A stretch of DNA of 64,000 nucleotides from Podocnemis expansa (taxonomy: Eukaryota; Chordata; Testudines; Podocnemididae). The translations under genes were made by a program, and so were the position numbers. Within the stretch, counting starts at the first letter, position 1, and each line of letters opens with the position of its first letter. Shown piece after piece: positions 44,174 through 54,814 of this stretch. The notes beneath the pieces were generated by a model that worked only from the letters and a program-made list of their open reading frames with translations, did no database searches and had not been told where the DNA came from. Location of the stretch: positions 2,443,445 to 2,507,444 of the forward strand of contig ML682038.1 of the NCBI GenBank assembly GCA_007922195.1, in the 5' to 3' direction.

Positions 44174-45038
44174 GTGTAGAACCAAACTTTCTCTCCCTTA
44201 AAACTCTCCTGGACTTCACCTGAAGCAGATTGGGCACAGATTCAAAGAAAAAATATTATTAGGTTTAAGATTTTATAAGAACATAGATAAGAGATAGACT
44301 TAATATTAGCATGTTGTCTGAGTATTTTTATTTTCAAATGTATTTCACACAGATAAATGTTTCTTATCTTTTACACTTTCAGATGTCTGAGTTGAGCAAA
44401 ATGTTTATTGCTTTCAATTAAATAATGCCATTAAAGAATTGGAACAAAATTGCATTTGTCAGAAGCAAATGTTATATGCATCTCTCATCATAGTCCATTT
44501 GTGGGTTTATGACTCAAAAGTGCTCAAGCAACTATCACAAATACACATGATGTCCCTGCATGCTACAGAATATTTTGTATTTGGGTCTCAGAGTTAGCTA
44601 AAAGATATGTTAAAACTCATGTAACCAGGCAGCTTCCTGTCAGCTACCCATCTAAGAAGCTTCAGAAGTGCTAGTGCTAGTAATCCCAGCAAGGTTGTGG
44701 ATTAAGTTACATACTAGAAATTGGCTCCAGATCTGATCATTGCAAAGGGTAGAATACCATATGAATAATAATTGAAAGCACCCAGATATAGCCAAACCAA
44801 AAAGCTTTTGGGGTTTCTGGCATAAGAACTGTTGTCAAAAATCAGTTCTGGGAATACACGTGTTTAGAAGACTTATGGAGATGGAATTCTCTGTTCCTTC
44901 TATACAGAAAAATGCATGTTTTGGACAGCCTTATTTCTACGAAGTCTGGAGTTCTGATTGTGTAAATGATAATTGGCATTGTGATTGTACGCATGAAAGA
45001 GCAAAAGAACTCTGCCCAATATAGTGTGGAGTAAGAGC
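44174..45038. other. Unassigned non-coding DNA
   Basis: Nothing was recognised in this stretch. Confidence 0.5.
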
Positions 45039-45043
45039 GTCAC

Positions 45044-46021
45044 TGTAGTGAAGAGGCATGGCCCTCCTCAGAGGCAGACAAGGAGAGAAGGGCCAGATGC
45101 TGCTGGGAGGACTCAGGTGTTACCTGTCTGTCAGGCTGGAAGTGAATGGGCAGGACAGGAAGTATAAAAGGAGGGCTGCTAAGCTCATTTCAGGCCAAGC
45201 TCCCAGAGAGGCAAAATGTCTCTTGCCTTCTGCAAGAGCTTCCCCAAGCCTGGGACCAGTACCCTATGGAGGAATTTCCTAGGGGCTGGGAGCCAGTTCC
45301 CGTATACAACCCAGCACCTGGCCTACCACAGAGAATGGCTAGATACTAGCTACCAGGAAGAGGCCCCTGAGACCCACAACACAGAGGAAGGATCAGCTGC
45401 CCAGGGTCCAGAGGCACCCCTGGAACCACTTATTCCAAAGGGCTTGATAGTCCCATCTGAGACCATGGACTTGGAAGAGCTGCCTGCCACCGATGACTGA
45501 GAGGAGACTCCAACCGGCTGCAACCTAGAGGAACGGCGCTTTGCAGACAGCCATGATGAGCTGCTGGACCTCCCAAACCCACAGATGACATGGAGGGGTT
45601 CTGCAGCCTGCTCCTAGGAGACTACCCCCACAAGTCCATGCAGGTACCAGTGGGATAGGGGGCAAGAAGTAGCTCAGGGGAGTTACATCCCAGGCACTCT
45701 GACCTGAGCCTGATGATGGGATCAGGGTGTTGTGGGTGCCTGGCCGACTCAGTAATCCTGACTAGGGCCCTGGGCTGAGACACAGTGGGAACGGGCAGGC
45801 CTGCGCCCCCTCCCCCCCCCCCATTCCTAGGTGACATCACCAGCAGTTGCCTGATCCCACTCACCTGATCTCTGTAACTGTTTGCTCTCCTAAACCTGCC
45901 AGAAACTCTTGGTCTGTGTGGTGGCCGCTTTATTAACCTGACCCATAGGGGCAGGACAGATAGAAAAGAGAAAGCAGCTTGTGCCCACCCTAGCAAGGGC
46001 AGGGAGCATCATGCCCTCACA
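45044..46021 (+). mobile_element. Solo LTR (family D) with TATA box
   Basis: 978 bp, beginning TGTAGTGAAGAGGCATGG and ending CATGCCCTCACA, an imperfect inverted end. Flanks GTCAC (45039-45043) and GACAC (46022-46026) match at 4/5, fitting a 5-bp duplication. It has a TATA box near 45163 in the expected U3 position, so the + strand is the transcribed one. No internal genes adjoin it. Frames at 45058-45500 and 45622-45996 are GC-rich LTR sequence with no known domain. Confidence 0.72.
45163..45170 (+). promoter_or_regulatory. TATA box of the solo LTR
   Basis: TATAAAAG about 120 bp from the LTR start, followed by a GC-rich stretch where transcription would begin. It matches the polymerase II TATA consensus. 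Whether it is still active cannot be seen. Confidence 0.6.
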
Positions 46022-46258
46022 GACACCTTATGAGGACAGGCAGTGGACTATGTTTTGGAAATCAGATCCAAGTTACACAAGAACAATGAATGTCCTTTGC
46101 CATAGACATTGATTCTACTGCAGGGACTCTTCCCAGAGGATGGGTTTTGCTCTGAATTCCTCCAGAGATTCTGAAGTCTGTGTGTAAGGATTTGGTGTGA
46201 TGAGACTGGAGTGGACTGGATGAGATCAGGCCAGTAGGAGTGGTAAAGATCTCTCTTT

Positions 46259-46765
46259 CAATGTTCCCTCTAAGCTGTGCAGCCGCATGGCCATGCAGCT
46301 CCTAACTGCTGCCCCACACAGGGGATGCTGCCCCCTGAGCATGGCTGGCAGCCAGAGTCCCTACCTGGCCAGAAGACTCTATCTTCCGGGCCGGCTGAGT
46401 GCTTCTCTGGAGCTGGGAGTTATTAGAACTCCCATCCAGAGAAGCTCTGACAGAGCATGCTCAGAACATCTGAGCATGCTCTGTCAATGCTTCTCTGGCT
46501 GGAGGAGCCATGGCTCAGCCCCATGCAGCTGGGTAAGAGTACGGGGGGGGGGGGGATCGGGCCAGCTGCAGGGTTGCCAGGGGGAGCAGGCTAGGGTAGG
46601 AGGAGGGGATCAGGCTGGCTGGGGGGGGCAGGCTTACCAGGAGAGCTGGGGGAGGGTGCAGGATAGGGCCTGTGGGATGGCAGTATCAGGCTTGCTGGTG
46701 GGCATGGCCCATGCAGCAAGCAACATGAGCTGCTCAGCTGCCTCAGGGCCTTAGAGGGAACATTG
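46259..46765. mobile_element. GC-rich hAT element (family 4) with perfect 8-bp duplication
   Basis: Left end CAATGTTCCCTCTAAGCTG; the right end, reversed, is CAATGTTCCCTCTAAGGCC. It is flanked by identical CTCTCTTT octamers (46251-46258, 46766-46773), the hAT signature. 507 bp, no transposase. The interior holds 'cctggccagaagactctatcttcc', a 'tctgacagagcatgctcag' palindrome region and a 10-bp G run. The 155-codon frame at 46287-46754 is a composition artefact. Confidence 0.9.
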
Positions 46766-46773
46766 CTCTCTTT

Positions 46774-47148
46774 GTAGCAAAACCTGACTGGAGTTGAGGG
46801 GATAGTGCAGATCTGATTTCACTAAGACTTGAAAAGCGGAGTGGTGCAGAACTGACTTTATAGCAAGGACCAATCAGACCACCCATGACAGAGCTCAAGT
46901 TAGACTTGTACCACATATCTAAACATAAGAACAGAACCTACTGGTCTGGATTTCTCTGGACAAGAGCACACAGGCAGAGTAGAGTCAACTGCTGATCCTT
47001 CCCTAAACACTGAGTCTAACTGAACCCATGAATGAGGTTTTAGGAGGGTAAAGACTGTTTTGTCACTAACTGACCCAGATCATCATAAGTATTTTGGCTC
47101 CTAACTTCTGCTGACTTAAAATCAGTGGAAGTCAGGAGCCTAAATATC
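46774..47148. other. Unassigned non-coding DNA
   Basis: No repeat ends or motifs were recognised. Confidence 0.5.
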
Positions 47149-47151
47149 TTT

Positions 47152-47550
47152 GGGTACATTTACACTGGAGCCTTAGGTTGACTTAAGGAAGGTTAAGTCT
47201 ACTCACACACCTCCACAGCCACAAAGGGCTTTTATTAAGTTAACTTAAGCACTCCCTTAAGTTGACTTAATAACACTGTCTCTTAAGGTCAACTTAATGC
47301 TTTAGTCGATCTTATTAAGTCAACTTAAGCCAGTGTAGATGGGAAAAAGCCCTTAAGTCAACCTACTTGAACTCCAGACCCCCTCCCAGAGTTTCTGGCC
47401 ACCAGGAAGGATCAACCTGGCACCTGCCAGTGTGAACTCAGGCAGTTGACAAGGGTTTTCAGTGTGGACTCTCTAAGTCAAGTTAACACTGTCTACTTAA
47501 AGTTGACCTTGTTAAGTCAACTTGACAGAGCCTCCAGTGTAGACATACCC
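47152..47550. mobile_element. Palindrome-rich MITE 7 (TTAAGTTGACTTAA units)
   Basis: Left end GGGTACATTTACACTGGAG; right end CTCCAGTGTAGACATACCC; flanked by TTT on both sides (47149-47151, 47551-47553). The interior repeats TTAAGT(C/T)(A/G)ACTTAA units. 399 bp, non-coding. Confidence 0.84.
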
Positions 47551-47563
47551 TTTGACTTTAAAA

Positions 47564-47697
47564 TAAAGAGTCCTATGGCACCGTAAAGACTAACCAATTT
47601 CTTTGGGTATCAGCTTTTGTGGGCTGCAGAAGTGAGTTGCAGCCCATGAAAACTTATGCCCAAAGAAAATTTTTAGTCTTTAAGATGTCACAGGACT
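47564..47697. mobile_element. Penelope-like fold-back, older subfamily
   Basis: Arms: 'agagtcctatggcaccgtaaagactaaccaatttctttgggtatcagcttttgtgggctgca' and 'gcagcccatgaaaacttatgcccaaagaaaatttttagtctttaagatgtcacaggactct' are reverse complements. The plus arm keeps 'GAAGTGAGTTGCAGCCCATGAAAAC', that is stem II and GAAA of the hammerhead-like repeat, but the CTGATGA box is damaged. Confidence 0.68.
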
Positions 47698-47938
47698 CTC
47701 ACAAAAGGAGTCCTGTGGCACTTAAAGGCTAACAAATTTACTGCATGAGCTTTTGCGGGAGAAAATCCCACTTCGTCAGATGCTTGAAGATTGGGCCCCA
47801 TCTTCAAGAGTCTGACGAACTGGGATTTTCTCCCACAAAAAATCATTCAATAAATAAATTTGTTAGTTTTTAAATGCCACAGGACTCCTTGTTTGTTTTT
47901 GCTGAATTAAAGTAACACTGCTACCACTTTGAAACAGG
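47698..47938. mobile_element. Penelope-like fold-back, best-preserved copy
   Basis: It abuts the previous fold-back. Left arm 'aaaaggagtcctgtggcacttaaaggctaacaaatttactgcatgagcttttgcgggagaaaatcccacttcgtcagatgcttgaagatgg'-like, with the right arm its reverse complement to 'gccacaggactccttgtttgtttttgctg…ctgctaccactttgaaac'. Minus-strand core: CTGACGA (47773-47779), stem II GUGGGA/UCCCGC region, then CAAAAGC. Plus-strand core: CTGACGA (47812-47818), then a stem II with mismatches and CAAAAAA. In both, the G of GAAA has changed to A, as CpG decay would do. Confidence 0.72.
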
Positions 47939-49350
47939 AATCTCATTGTTTTTGCAGAATACGAACTAAAATGGCTACCCCTCTGAATCTTTAACTTAAA
48001 TCCTTAGGTGTTGAGCCTAAGTTTTGGACCACAAGAAGCCAGACAACTCAGACTGTGATTTGTACTATATTCACACTCCTGATTGACTTTTGGTCACTTA
48101 ATTGTGTGTAAACGTATATGGTGATTATGTTTTGTTTTTCTCTTTCCTACCCATTACGAAGTACACATGGATCCATGTTCTCAAGGACTTCTAAGTGCTT
48201 GGAGTAGAAAAGAATTACCTGTAGAAGTGAACAGGAACATCATATTTTAATTTCACAGTACCAAAAGAAAGTCTATGGGGCTCTAGGGTAGGGGCTCAAG
48301 CCACCATTTTATGTATTTTAGAAAAGGATCCCTAAGCAAATTTTATTTCTGCAACTGGCATATAGTAGAACAGCTGACGTACTTTATGGAAAATAAGTGA
48401 ATTAGCTCAACATTTTGGGGTCACCTACTGCTACTGTTCCACCCACAAAACTCCATGTGACATCATTTGGTGACTACAGATGGTCTTTACTGGAGGGGCA
48501 GTGAAAAGGCCCTGTAACAATTATACAATTTCCTCATTAATAAAATAGATCTGTATGGGTTTTCCCACAACGCACTATAGAAACAGCCTTAGAATTTGTT
48601 CTCACACAACAAAAGTAGAGTCCTAAACTTCCAGAGGATTTATAGGGCTGCAGATTCTCTCTCTTATCTGGTCCTGCTTCAAGGGGACACTGGGTGGTGA
48701 GTTACTTTCCACTTTGAGAGGGAGATATTGGGACACTTGATGTGTTACAAGTCTGGAGGGGGCCCCGGCAGTCATGAAATTATGCTTTCGGCTAGGATCC
48801 TCTATTCAAAGTTGGATGATTGACTAGTAATGTTGTTTTAAAAATCGGATTTATTTAAAAAATTAATCCCAGGAGCAAATAATGTTACTTAGCAGAGGTC
48901 ACTGTACTGACAATATGACTCTGTTTCTAATTTAATCTGTGTCAGATTGATCTGTTAAGCCACTATTTTTACTATAGAGACTGAAAATGCTTGAAGCACT
49001 ATAAATGGGACAAAATTATTCTATTAATTTTTATATTGACACACCCTTAAAAATAAATGTTAATTGCATCTTGTAGTACACCCAGAATAACTTTTTTCCA
49101 TAGATTTTCAATATTCTCTTTGATATATTACACAGGAATTGGTTGTGTTCAAAATGCAAGATTAGGTTTTAACTAAGACAGATTTGAACAGACACAGACT
49201 TTGTTTAGTGCATGAAGGGCAGAACATGTTTTACAATGTTAGCAATGCATGGTCAAAATATAATACCATCACTTAAAGTTTGTAAACTTAGCTTGTACTG
49301 TCTACACTACATGCTGTTAAAAATCATCTTGCTTACAATGTGTTAGCACT
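47939..49350. other. Unassigned non-coding DNA
   Basis: About 1.4 kb with no recognised repeat, RNA gene or domain. Confidence 0.5.
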
Positions 49351-50396
49351 ATAGAGTCATAGAATCATAGAGTTGGAAGGGACCTCATGAGATCATCTAG
49401 TCCAACCCCCTGCCAGAGGCAGGACCACTCCCACTAAACTGTCCCAGTCATGGTTTTGTCCAGCCGGGCCTTAAACACCTCCAAAGATGGAGATTCCACC
49501 ACCTCCCTCGGCAGCTCATTCCAATGCTTCACCACTTGCCTAGTAAAAAACTTATTCCTAATATCCAGCCTTGACCTCCCTAACTGTGACTTGAGACCAC
49601 TGCTCCTCATTCTGTCCTCCGTTACTACCGAAAATAGTCAAGCTCCATCCTCCTTGGAGCATCCCTTCAAGTAGTTGAAGGTTGCTATCAAATCCCCCCT
49701 CAATCTTCTCTTCTGCAGACTAAATAAGCCTAATCCTTTCAGTCTTTCCTCATAGGGCTTGTGCTCCAGCCCTTTAATCATTTTGGTTGCCCTCCGCTGA
49801 ACTCTCTCTAGCATGTCCCTGTCCTTTTTGTAGTGGGGAGCCCAAAACTGAACACAGTATTCTAGAGGTGGCCTCACCAGTGCAGAATAGAGGGGAATGA
49901 TCACATCCCTTGATCTGCTGGTAACACTTCTTTTGATGCAGCCCAGTATGCCATTGCCCTTTTTGGCAGCAAGAGCACACTGCTGACTCATATCCAGCTT
50001 CCCATCCACCATGACCCCCAGGTCCTTTTCTACACTGCTGCTACTTAGCTGAATGTTTCCCAGCCTGTAACAGTAGATGGGGTTTTTCCATCCCAAGTGC
50101 AGGATTTTACACTTGTCCTTATTGAACCTCATAAGATTTCTATTGGCCCACTGTTCCAATTTATCTAGGTCTCCCTGAATCCTGTCCTTGCCCTCTAACA
50201 TGTCTACTGTTCCCCCCAGCTTGGTGTCATCCACAAACTTACTGAGAGTGCAGTCTATTCCATCATCCAGATCATTGATGAAAATGCTGAACAGAACTGG
50301 CCCCAGGACTGACCCCTGGGGCACACCACTCGTTACTGGTTGCCAGCTAGACATGGAACCATTGATTCCTACACGCTGAAACTGTTGATCTGGCAA
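49351..50396 (-). mobile_element. CR1 LINE 3' part, antisense
   Basis: The + strand begins with the complement of the CR1 tail ('tagagtcatagaatcatagagttggaagggacctcatgagatcatctagtccaaccccctgcc') and runs backward into RT coding sequence, stopping at about 50396. It is 5'-truncated in the middle of the RT palm. Confidence 0.92.
49450..50396 (-). pseudogene. CR1 RT C-terminal half with stop and altered catalytic box
   Basis: The minus-strand frame from 50396 reads the palm and thumb of CR1 RT: '[19 protein letters not shown]', '[21 protein letters not shown]', the C motif, then '[21 protein letters not shown]'. It stops at a TGA (49638-49640) where the 22280-23740 copy has Arg (CGA to TGA, a CpG transition). 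The remaining C-terminal 'RRVVKHWN…[13 protein letters not shown]'-like part follows in the same frame to about 49450. The catalytic FADD reads FVDD here: the two aspartates are kept but Ala is Val. The fingers and palm A are missing through 5' truncation. It is a pseudogene. Confidence 0.9.
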
Positions 50397-52264
50397 AACA
50401 GGTAAATTAGGTCTTGATATTGCACTGTTGAAGCCACTGAATTGTATGGGATGATGCTCAGACCCTTGATATACAAAAGCAAAATTAATGCATGGTAAAC
50501 ATAGCTAAAATCTAAAGGTATGGTACTCGCTTACACTACATATATTGAAATACACTTGCAGTAGTCTAGGCATCTACAATTTATTTAATAACAGGCAAAA
50601 TCGGTGGGAAGAAATGTGGTTTTTCAGCTACAAAGTATATACTGTCTTGTTGACATAGGATGTAACTGTTTAGTAGTCTTTGACATTTCTCTTTGAGAAG
50701 ACAGCGGATCTTGCTCTAAAACACCAATTTTAAGCACTATCTTGATATCTGCACTTGATGTTTTTACTACTCCTTTTCTACAGTAACTGTTTTTCAAATG
50801 ACCAAGTCACTTCTTCAGTCTAGTAAACATTGTACTAGACTGTTACTTCAAGCACTCATTTCGCTCCTGTTCCTAAGTTGCTGATTGTCCCAGATCTACC
50901 ACATGAGTTAGTGGAATGAAAAAAAATAAAAATCACCCACTAAAATGGCTGTCTTTCCAAGAAGCTACAAGGGAGACTGGACTTTGTGTTTAATAGATAT
51001 TGTCACTAATAGCAGTGTTTTCAAGTAATAAATCAGATATTTTCCCAGTTAATATATGCTAATTACTTAAGAACTACTAGGAATAATGCATCAGAAAATC
51101 TAGTGTATAAAAACCTTCTTTGCTTCTCACTAAGCTCTGCCTTTGTTATGAACTGTTGTTTACAGTGAAGTATTTTATGACTTTAGAGAAGTTATACTAC
51201 CTCTGGTGGAAGGTCTGGTTATTTTAATCTGTTTATATGTTGATCCAGCAAAAATATGTGCTTGGTACATCCTCTGGTGGCAACACTTGGAAACATCAGT
51301 TTAATCTTAAAGAATCAACTCTTCAGCTTCTGTTTTTGTTGCATTTGAGTTACTTTTTATTACTTATTTATACAGCTCTAACTCTGAACAACAGATATTT
51401 CACAAGGAATTTGTACAAGCAACCACAAAAGCCACAGTCCTGCAACACATTAAAGTGACTCAAGTTATGCATTCATATGGTTATTTGCTATATAGATTCA
51501 GAACAGCTGATGGCACTGTCACACCACAGGTCTGACTTTGTATGTTGCTGTTATTCCACAATCTAAAATCTAGGAATGTAAGTATAACTTAAACATGGAA
51601 AAGAGATAAAGTTACATAGGTTCTGATTCTACCACCCTTACACTAAGTAAGACTTATATAAATAGTCCCAGTAAACACAGTGGCACTGCCCATATGAAAA
51701 AAATATATCCAGTGTGAAGAATGGTAGCAAAATCAGGTGCCAAGAAGTTGCCTAATTTTTAAGAGAATGTTGCCTCAACCTTGCATCTGTGTGTATTCCA
51801 ATAAAATGGACAAAATTATTTTGAAGCACTTTCCTACTAGGCCCCTGATCTAATTTAACAGATCCCTCTAATTATGATAATTTGAGACATTACAAGTGGT
51901 AACATCTCCTCATCTTTTACTGTATTTTTCACTACTTATTCTGACTGATGCCAACCCTGCAAAGACAATTTGTTGTAAGTTAGTAAACAACATTAACAGC
52001 AGTGCTTGAAGTGGGATAAATAAGGCATAATTTGTGAAGAAATTAAGCATCTGTAGACAGAGAAAACCATGAAATAAGTGTGAAGTAATATTAATTTTAA
52101 AACAGCTAATAATAGACTGTCTAAACAGCATTTGGAAAGAGCATGGTTCTTGATCAGGAAAGTGATCCTTCCACCCCCATCCCAAAAAAGAGCACTTTTT
52201 TTCTTCCTTTAGAAAGATGTTTATGTAGAGACTTTAATACATATTTTCCAAAAGTTATACTTTA
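50397..52264. other. Unassigned AT-rich non-coding DNA (1.9 kb)
   Basis: No recognised repeats. Frames at 51237-51458 and 51910-52185 lack known motifs. Confidence 0.5.
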
Positions 52265-52295
52265 TCTCTCTCTCTCTCTCGATAAATATATATAT
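52265..52295. repeat. (TC)n and (TA)n microsatellites
   Basis: A (TC)8-like run at 52265-52280 followed, after a short AT spacer, by a TATATATAT run to about 52295. Confidence 0.85.
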
Positions 52296-52441
52296 CTGTA
52301 TCCATACGTACAAAAATTATAATATATACACACAAAGATACCACATATACCTGAAAATATATATTATCAATTTCTCCTAAGAAGTTTTTTGTTTAAATAA
52401 TTAATAATTAATCACTCCTTTCCATTAGATTTTAAGATATT

Positions 52442-52860
52442 GGGTATGTCTACACTATAAAAGCAAAGTCAACTTTATTAAGTTGACTTAATAAAGTCTA
52501 CTTAAAGTCGACTTTAAGTAGACCTTATTAAGTCAACTTAGTAAGGCTATACTACATTAAATCGACTTTATAAAGTCGACTTTAAATGAGAAACCAGGCT
52601 TAATTCGACGTTATAAAGTCGACTTAATGGCCCCATTGCACTAAGTCGACTTTATTAAGTCAACGTAGTAACTCTACATTGCCTTAAGTCAACTTAATAA
52701 AGTCGACTTAACAGTAAAGTCAACTTTATAAGTGGACCTTATAAAGTCAACTTTACTGGACCCTAAAGTTGACTTTATTGCCCTGCAGTATAGACAGGGC
52801 TCTGTTTACGTCGACTTAAGGGCCCTTAAGTCGACTTAAACACATAATGTAGATGTACCC
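52442..52860. mobile_element. Palindrome-rich MITE 8 (AAGTCGACTT units)
   Basis: Left end GGGTATGTCTACACTATA; right end AATGTAGATGTACCC; flanked by ATT on both sides (52439-52441, 52861-52863). The interior is nearly all AAGTCGACTTTA, TTAAGTCGACTTAA and TTAAGTTGACTTAA palindromes. 419 bp, no coding capacity. Confidence 0.87.
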
Positions 52861-52873
52861 ATTGACAGGCTTG

Positions 52874-52925
52874 CTCTCTCTCTGTATATATATGTGTAGA
52901 TAGATAGGTAGATAGATAGATAGAT
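52874..52925. repeat. (CT)n, (TA)n and (GATA)n microsatellites
   Basis: CTCTCTCTCT at about 52873-52883, TATATATATG next, then a GATA-type array from about 52897 to 52925. Confidence 0.85.
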
Positions 52926-53076
52926 GATGTCAGAGTCTTCAGACTACAGTCAGGCTCCCTCATTGTTTTTGGTGTTGTACATACATAAGCTATATATATA
53001 TATATATATAGGATGTCAGAGTCTTCAGACTACAGTCAGGATCCCTCATTGTTTTTGGTGTTGTGCATACATAAGT
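52926..53076. repeat. Tandem duplication, 86-bp period, with (TA)n between
   Basis: Two 65-bp copies of 'gatgtcagagtcttcagac…gttttggtgttgt(a/g)catacataag', at 52926-52990 and 53012-53076, with about three differences. A (TA)10-like run at 52991-53010 separates them. Confidence 0.9.
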
Positions 53077-53865
53077 TAACTGCAGTTTCTTCCTCAAAGA
53101 GCTTACAATGTAAATGAAGATAAGACATGACATAGCAGGCTGTCAGAAATAACTGAGGTAAGGACAGGCCAGGAAATGATGACAACGGGAACACAAAGTT
53201 GTAAATATTATCAAGTACGTAGTGTGGAATCCATACAGTTTTGGTGGGGTAGCTATTTTCCATAAATTAGATGAATGAAGAATAGATTTTAATAAATTAG
53301 CTAATAGGTAATCTACCTGGATGTTGCCATTAGACAATTTGGATGGATATCAAGTAGAGATGGGTCTTAGGTGGTATTTGGAGAAGACTAGGACAATGGC
53401 ATTGCTCCATTCACCATTATATCTTTCCTGGGGCACACATATGGATCCCCTAATAACTGGAAAAAGGCCACAGTGAGAAATTCCCTTTTTAAAATTCACT
53501 TAACTCTATTTATATGTGAGCCAAATGAAAATCAAGTTAACCTTTAGTTTTAATGGTGCCACAGGGCTAACAGGGTAAATAGTAGTGAAAACTAAGTTTT
53601 GTCAAGAAAGTTAGCAGATCTGACCTTGAGTATACATGCAGCAGAGTAAGAAGATGCATGGGATATAAAAAGTATTTGATTACTAATGGATGGCCTGTAC
53701 ACTTTTGACTCTCGGTTTGATGCTGTACAAGTGGGGGATTAGATTAAACAAAACATCATTTTTAAAAGTATTTGAATAATTAAGAAAATCCCTAGAACTT
53801 TTGGGGAGCCTGTCCATCTTTTGTTACTGCAGTCCACTTTAATAGAAGTCCCAGAAAATTTGCTA
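53077..53865. other. Unassigned non-coding DNA
   Basis: Nothing was recognised in this stretch. Confidence 0.5.
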
Positions 53866-53867
53866 TA

Positions 53868-54235
53868 CAGGTAGTCCTCACTTAGTGACCGGGTTCCGTT
53901 CCTGAAACCCGGTTGATAAACGAATTGGTCACTAAACGAGGAGCAGCCCTTACTGGTATTTCAGGCATAATGTACTTTACTGGTAGTGGGTTTTTCAACC
54001 ATCGGTAGATAGTTTTAATGTCACCTTTGCATCATTTATAACATTTTTCATATATATTTTAAATGTTTTAAGCTCTAATGTACTGAACTTAGTTTGCATA
54101 GTGTACTGTAAATATAGGTAATCTGAGAGAGTTGATGCGAGTTCTCGTACATCGCCATAATACCAACTCATCAGAGAGCCGGTCATAACTCTGAGGGGTC
54201 ACTAAACGAGTAGGTCACTAAGTGAGGACTAGCTG
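53868..54235. mobile_element. Tigger/pogo-like MITE
   Basis: Left end CAGGTAGTCCTCACTTAGTGACC; right end GGTCACTAAGTGAGGACTAGCTG; flanked by TA on both sides (53866-53867, 54236-54237). TA duplication and 'CAGGTAGTCC…' ends match Tc1/mariner elements of the Tigger type. 368 bp, no transposase. The interior repeats 'ggtcactaaacgag'. Confidence 0.85.
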
Positions 54236-54237
54236 TA

Positions 54238-54814
54238 CTTCAGTGGAAAAAGACCCACTTGTGTTCAGTCAATTGATCTAGGGATGTTCAAAGCAGACTA
54301 AACCGAGGCTTTCTAGGTGGCCAGTCTGAATCCAATCTTCTGCAGAAGCTTGGATTTGCTCTCAGAAAGCAAGTGCTTAAATAATTTCCTAATATGGACT
54401 GAACTCTGGCCGCATAGCCCAGGAGACACCATTTCCTTCTCACAGGGGCCTACAGCAGATTCTCTCTCATCCAGTTACTCAGCTGTCCTTCTGATCTCAT
54501 ACACATTTATACCAAGAATGTATTGACAACTGTAGCTTAATAAAGGTTGGCGTTCAGCATTGATTAAGCTTGGTTTATGATTTGGGAAGGGTTGACTTGA
54601 CTTTGGGTTTTGCTTTATGTTTTGCCCTTTCCTATTAGTTTTCTAGGTTATGTATTGCAATTTATAGCATTGGTAGACAGTACAGTATTAATGATACAGC
54701 ATTCAGAGCTGCATTGGTCGCTCATGGCACCACTATATTGCTGTACATTTTTTAAAAAAAATGTTATTGTAAGAGCTTGGATCCAAAACAACAATACTTC
54801 AAGTGGTTGAAATT
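54238..54814. other. Unassigned non-coding DNA
   Basis: A 69-codon frame (54317-54526) without known domain; nothing else is seen. Confidence 0.45.

Noticed and set aside
45216..45500. 94-codon frame after the TATA box of a solo LTR
   Set aside because: Tempting as a gag-like start, but I recognise no matrix or capsid motif and no downstream gene.
46287..46754. 155-codon frame
   Set aside because: It fills a hAT element bounded by perfect 8-bp duplications and has no transposase motif.
52442..52860. CRISPR-like regular repeats
   Set aside because: The repeats are palindromic MITE units without unique, equal-length spacers, in a vertebrate genome.
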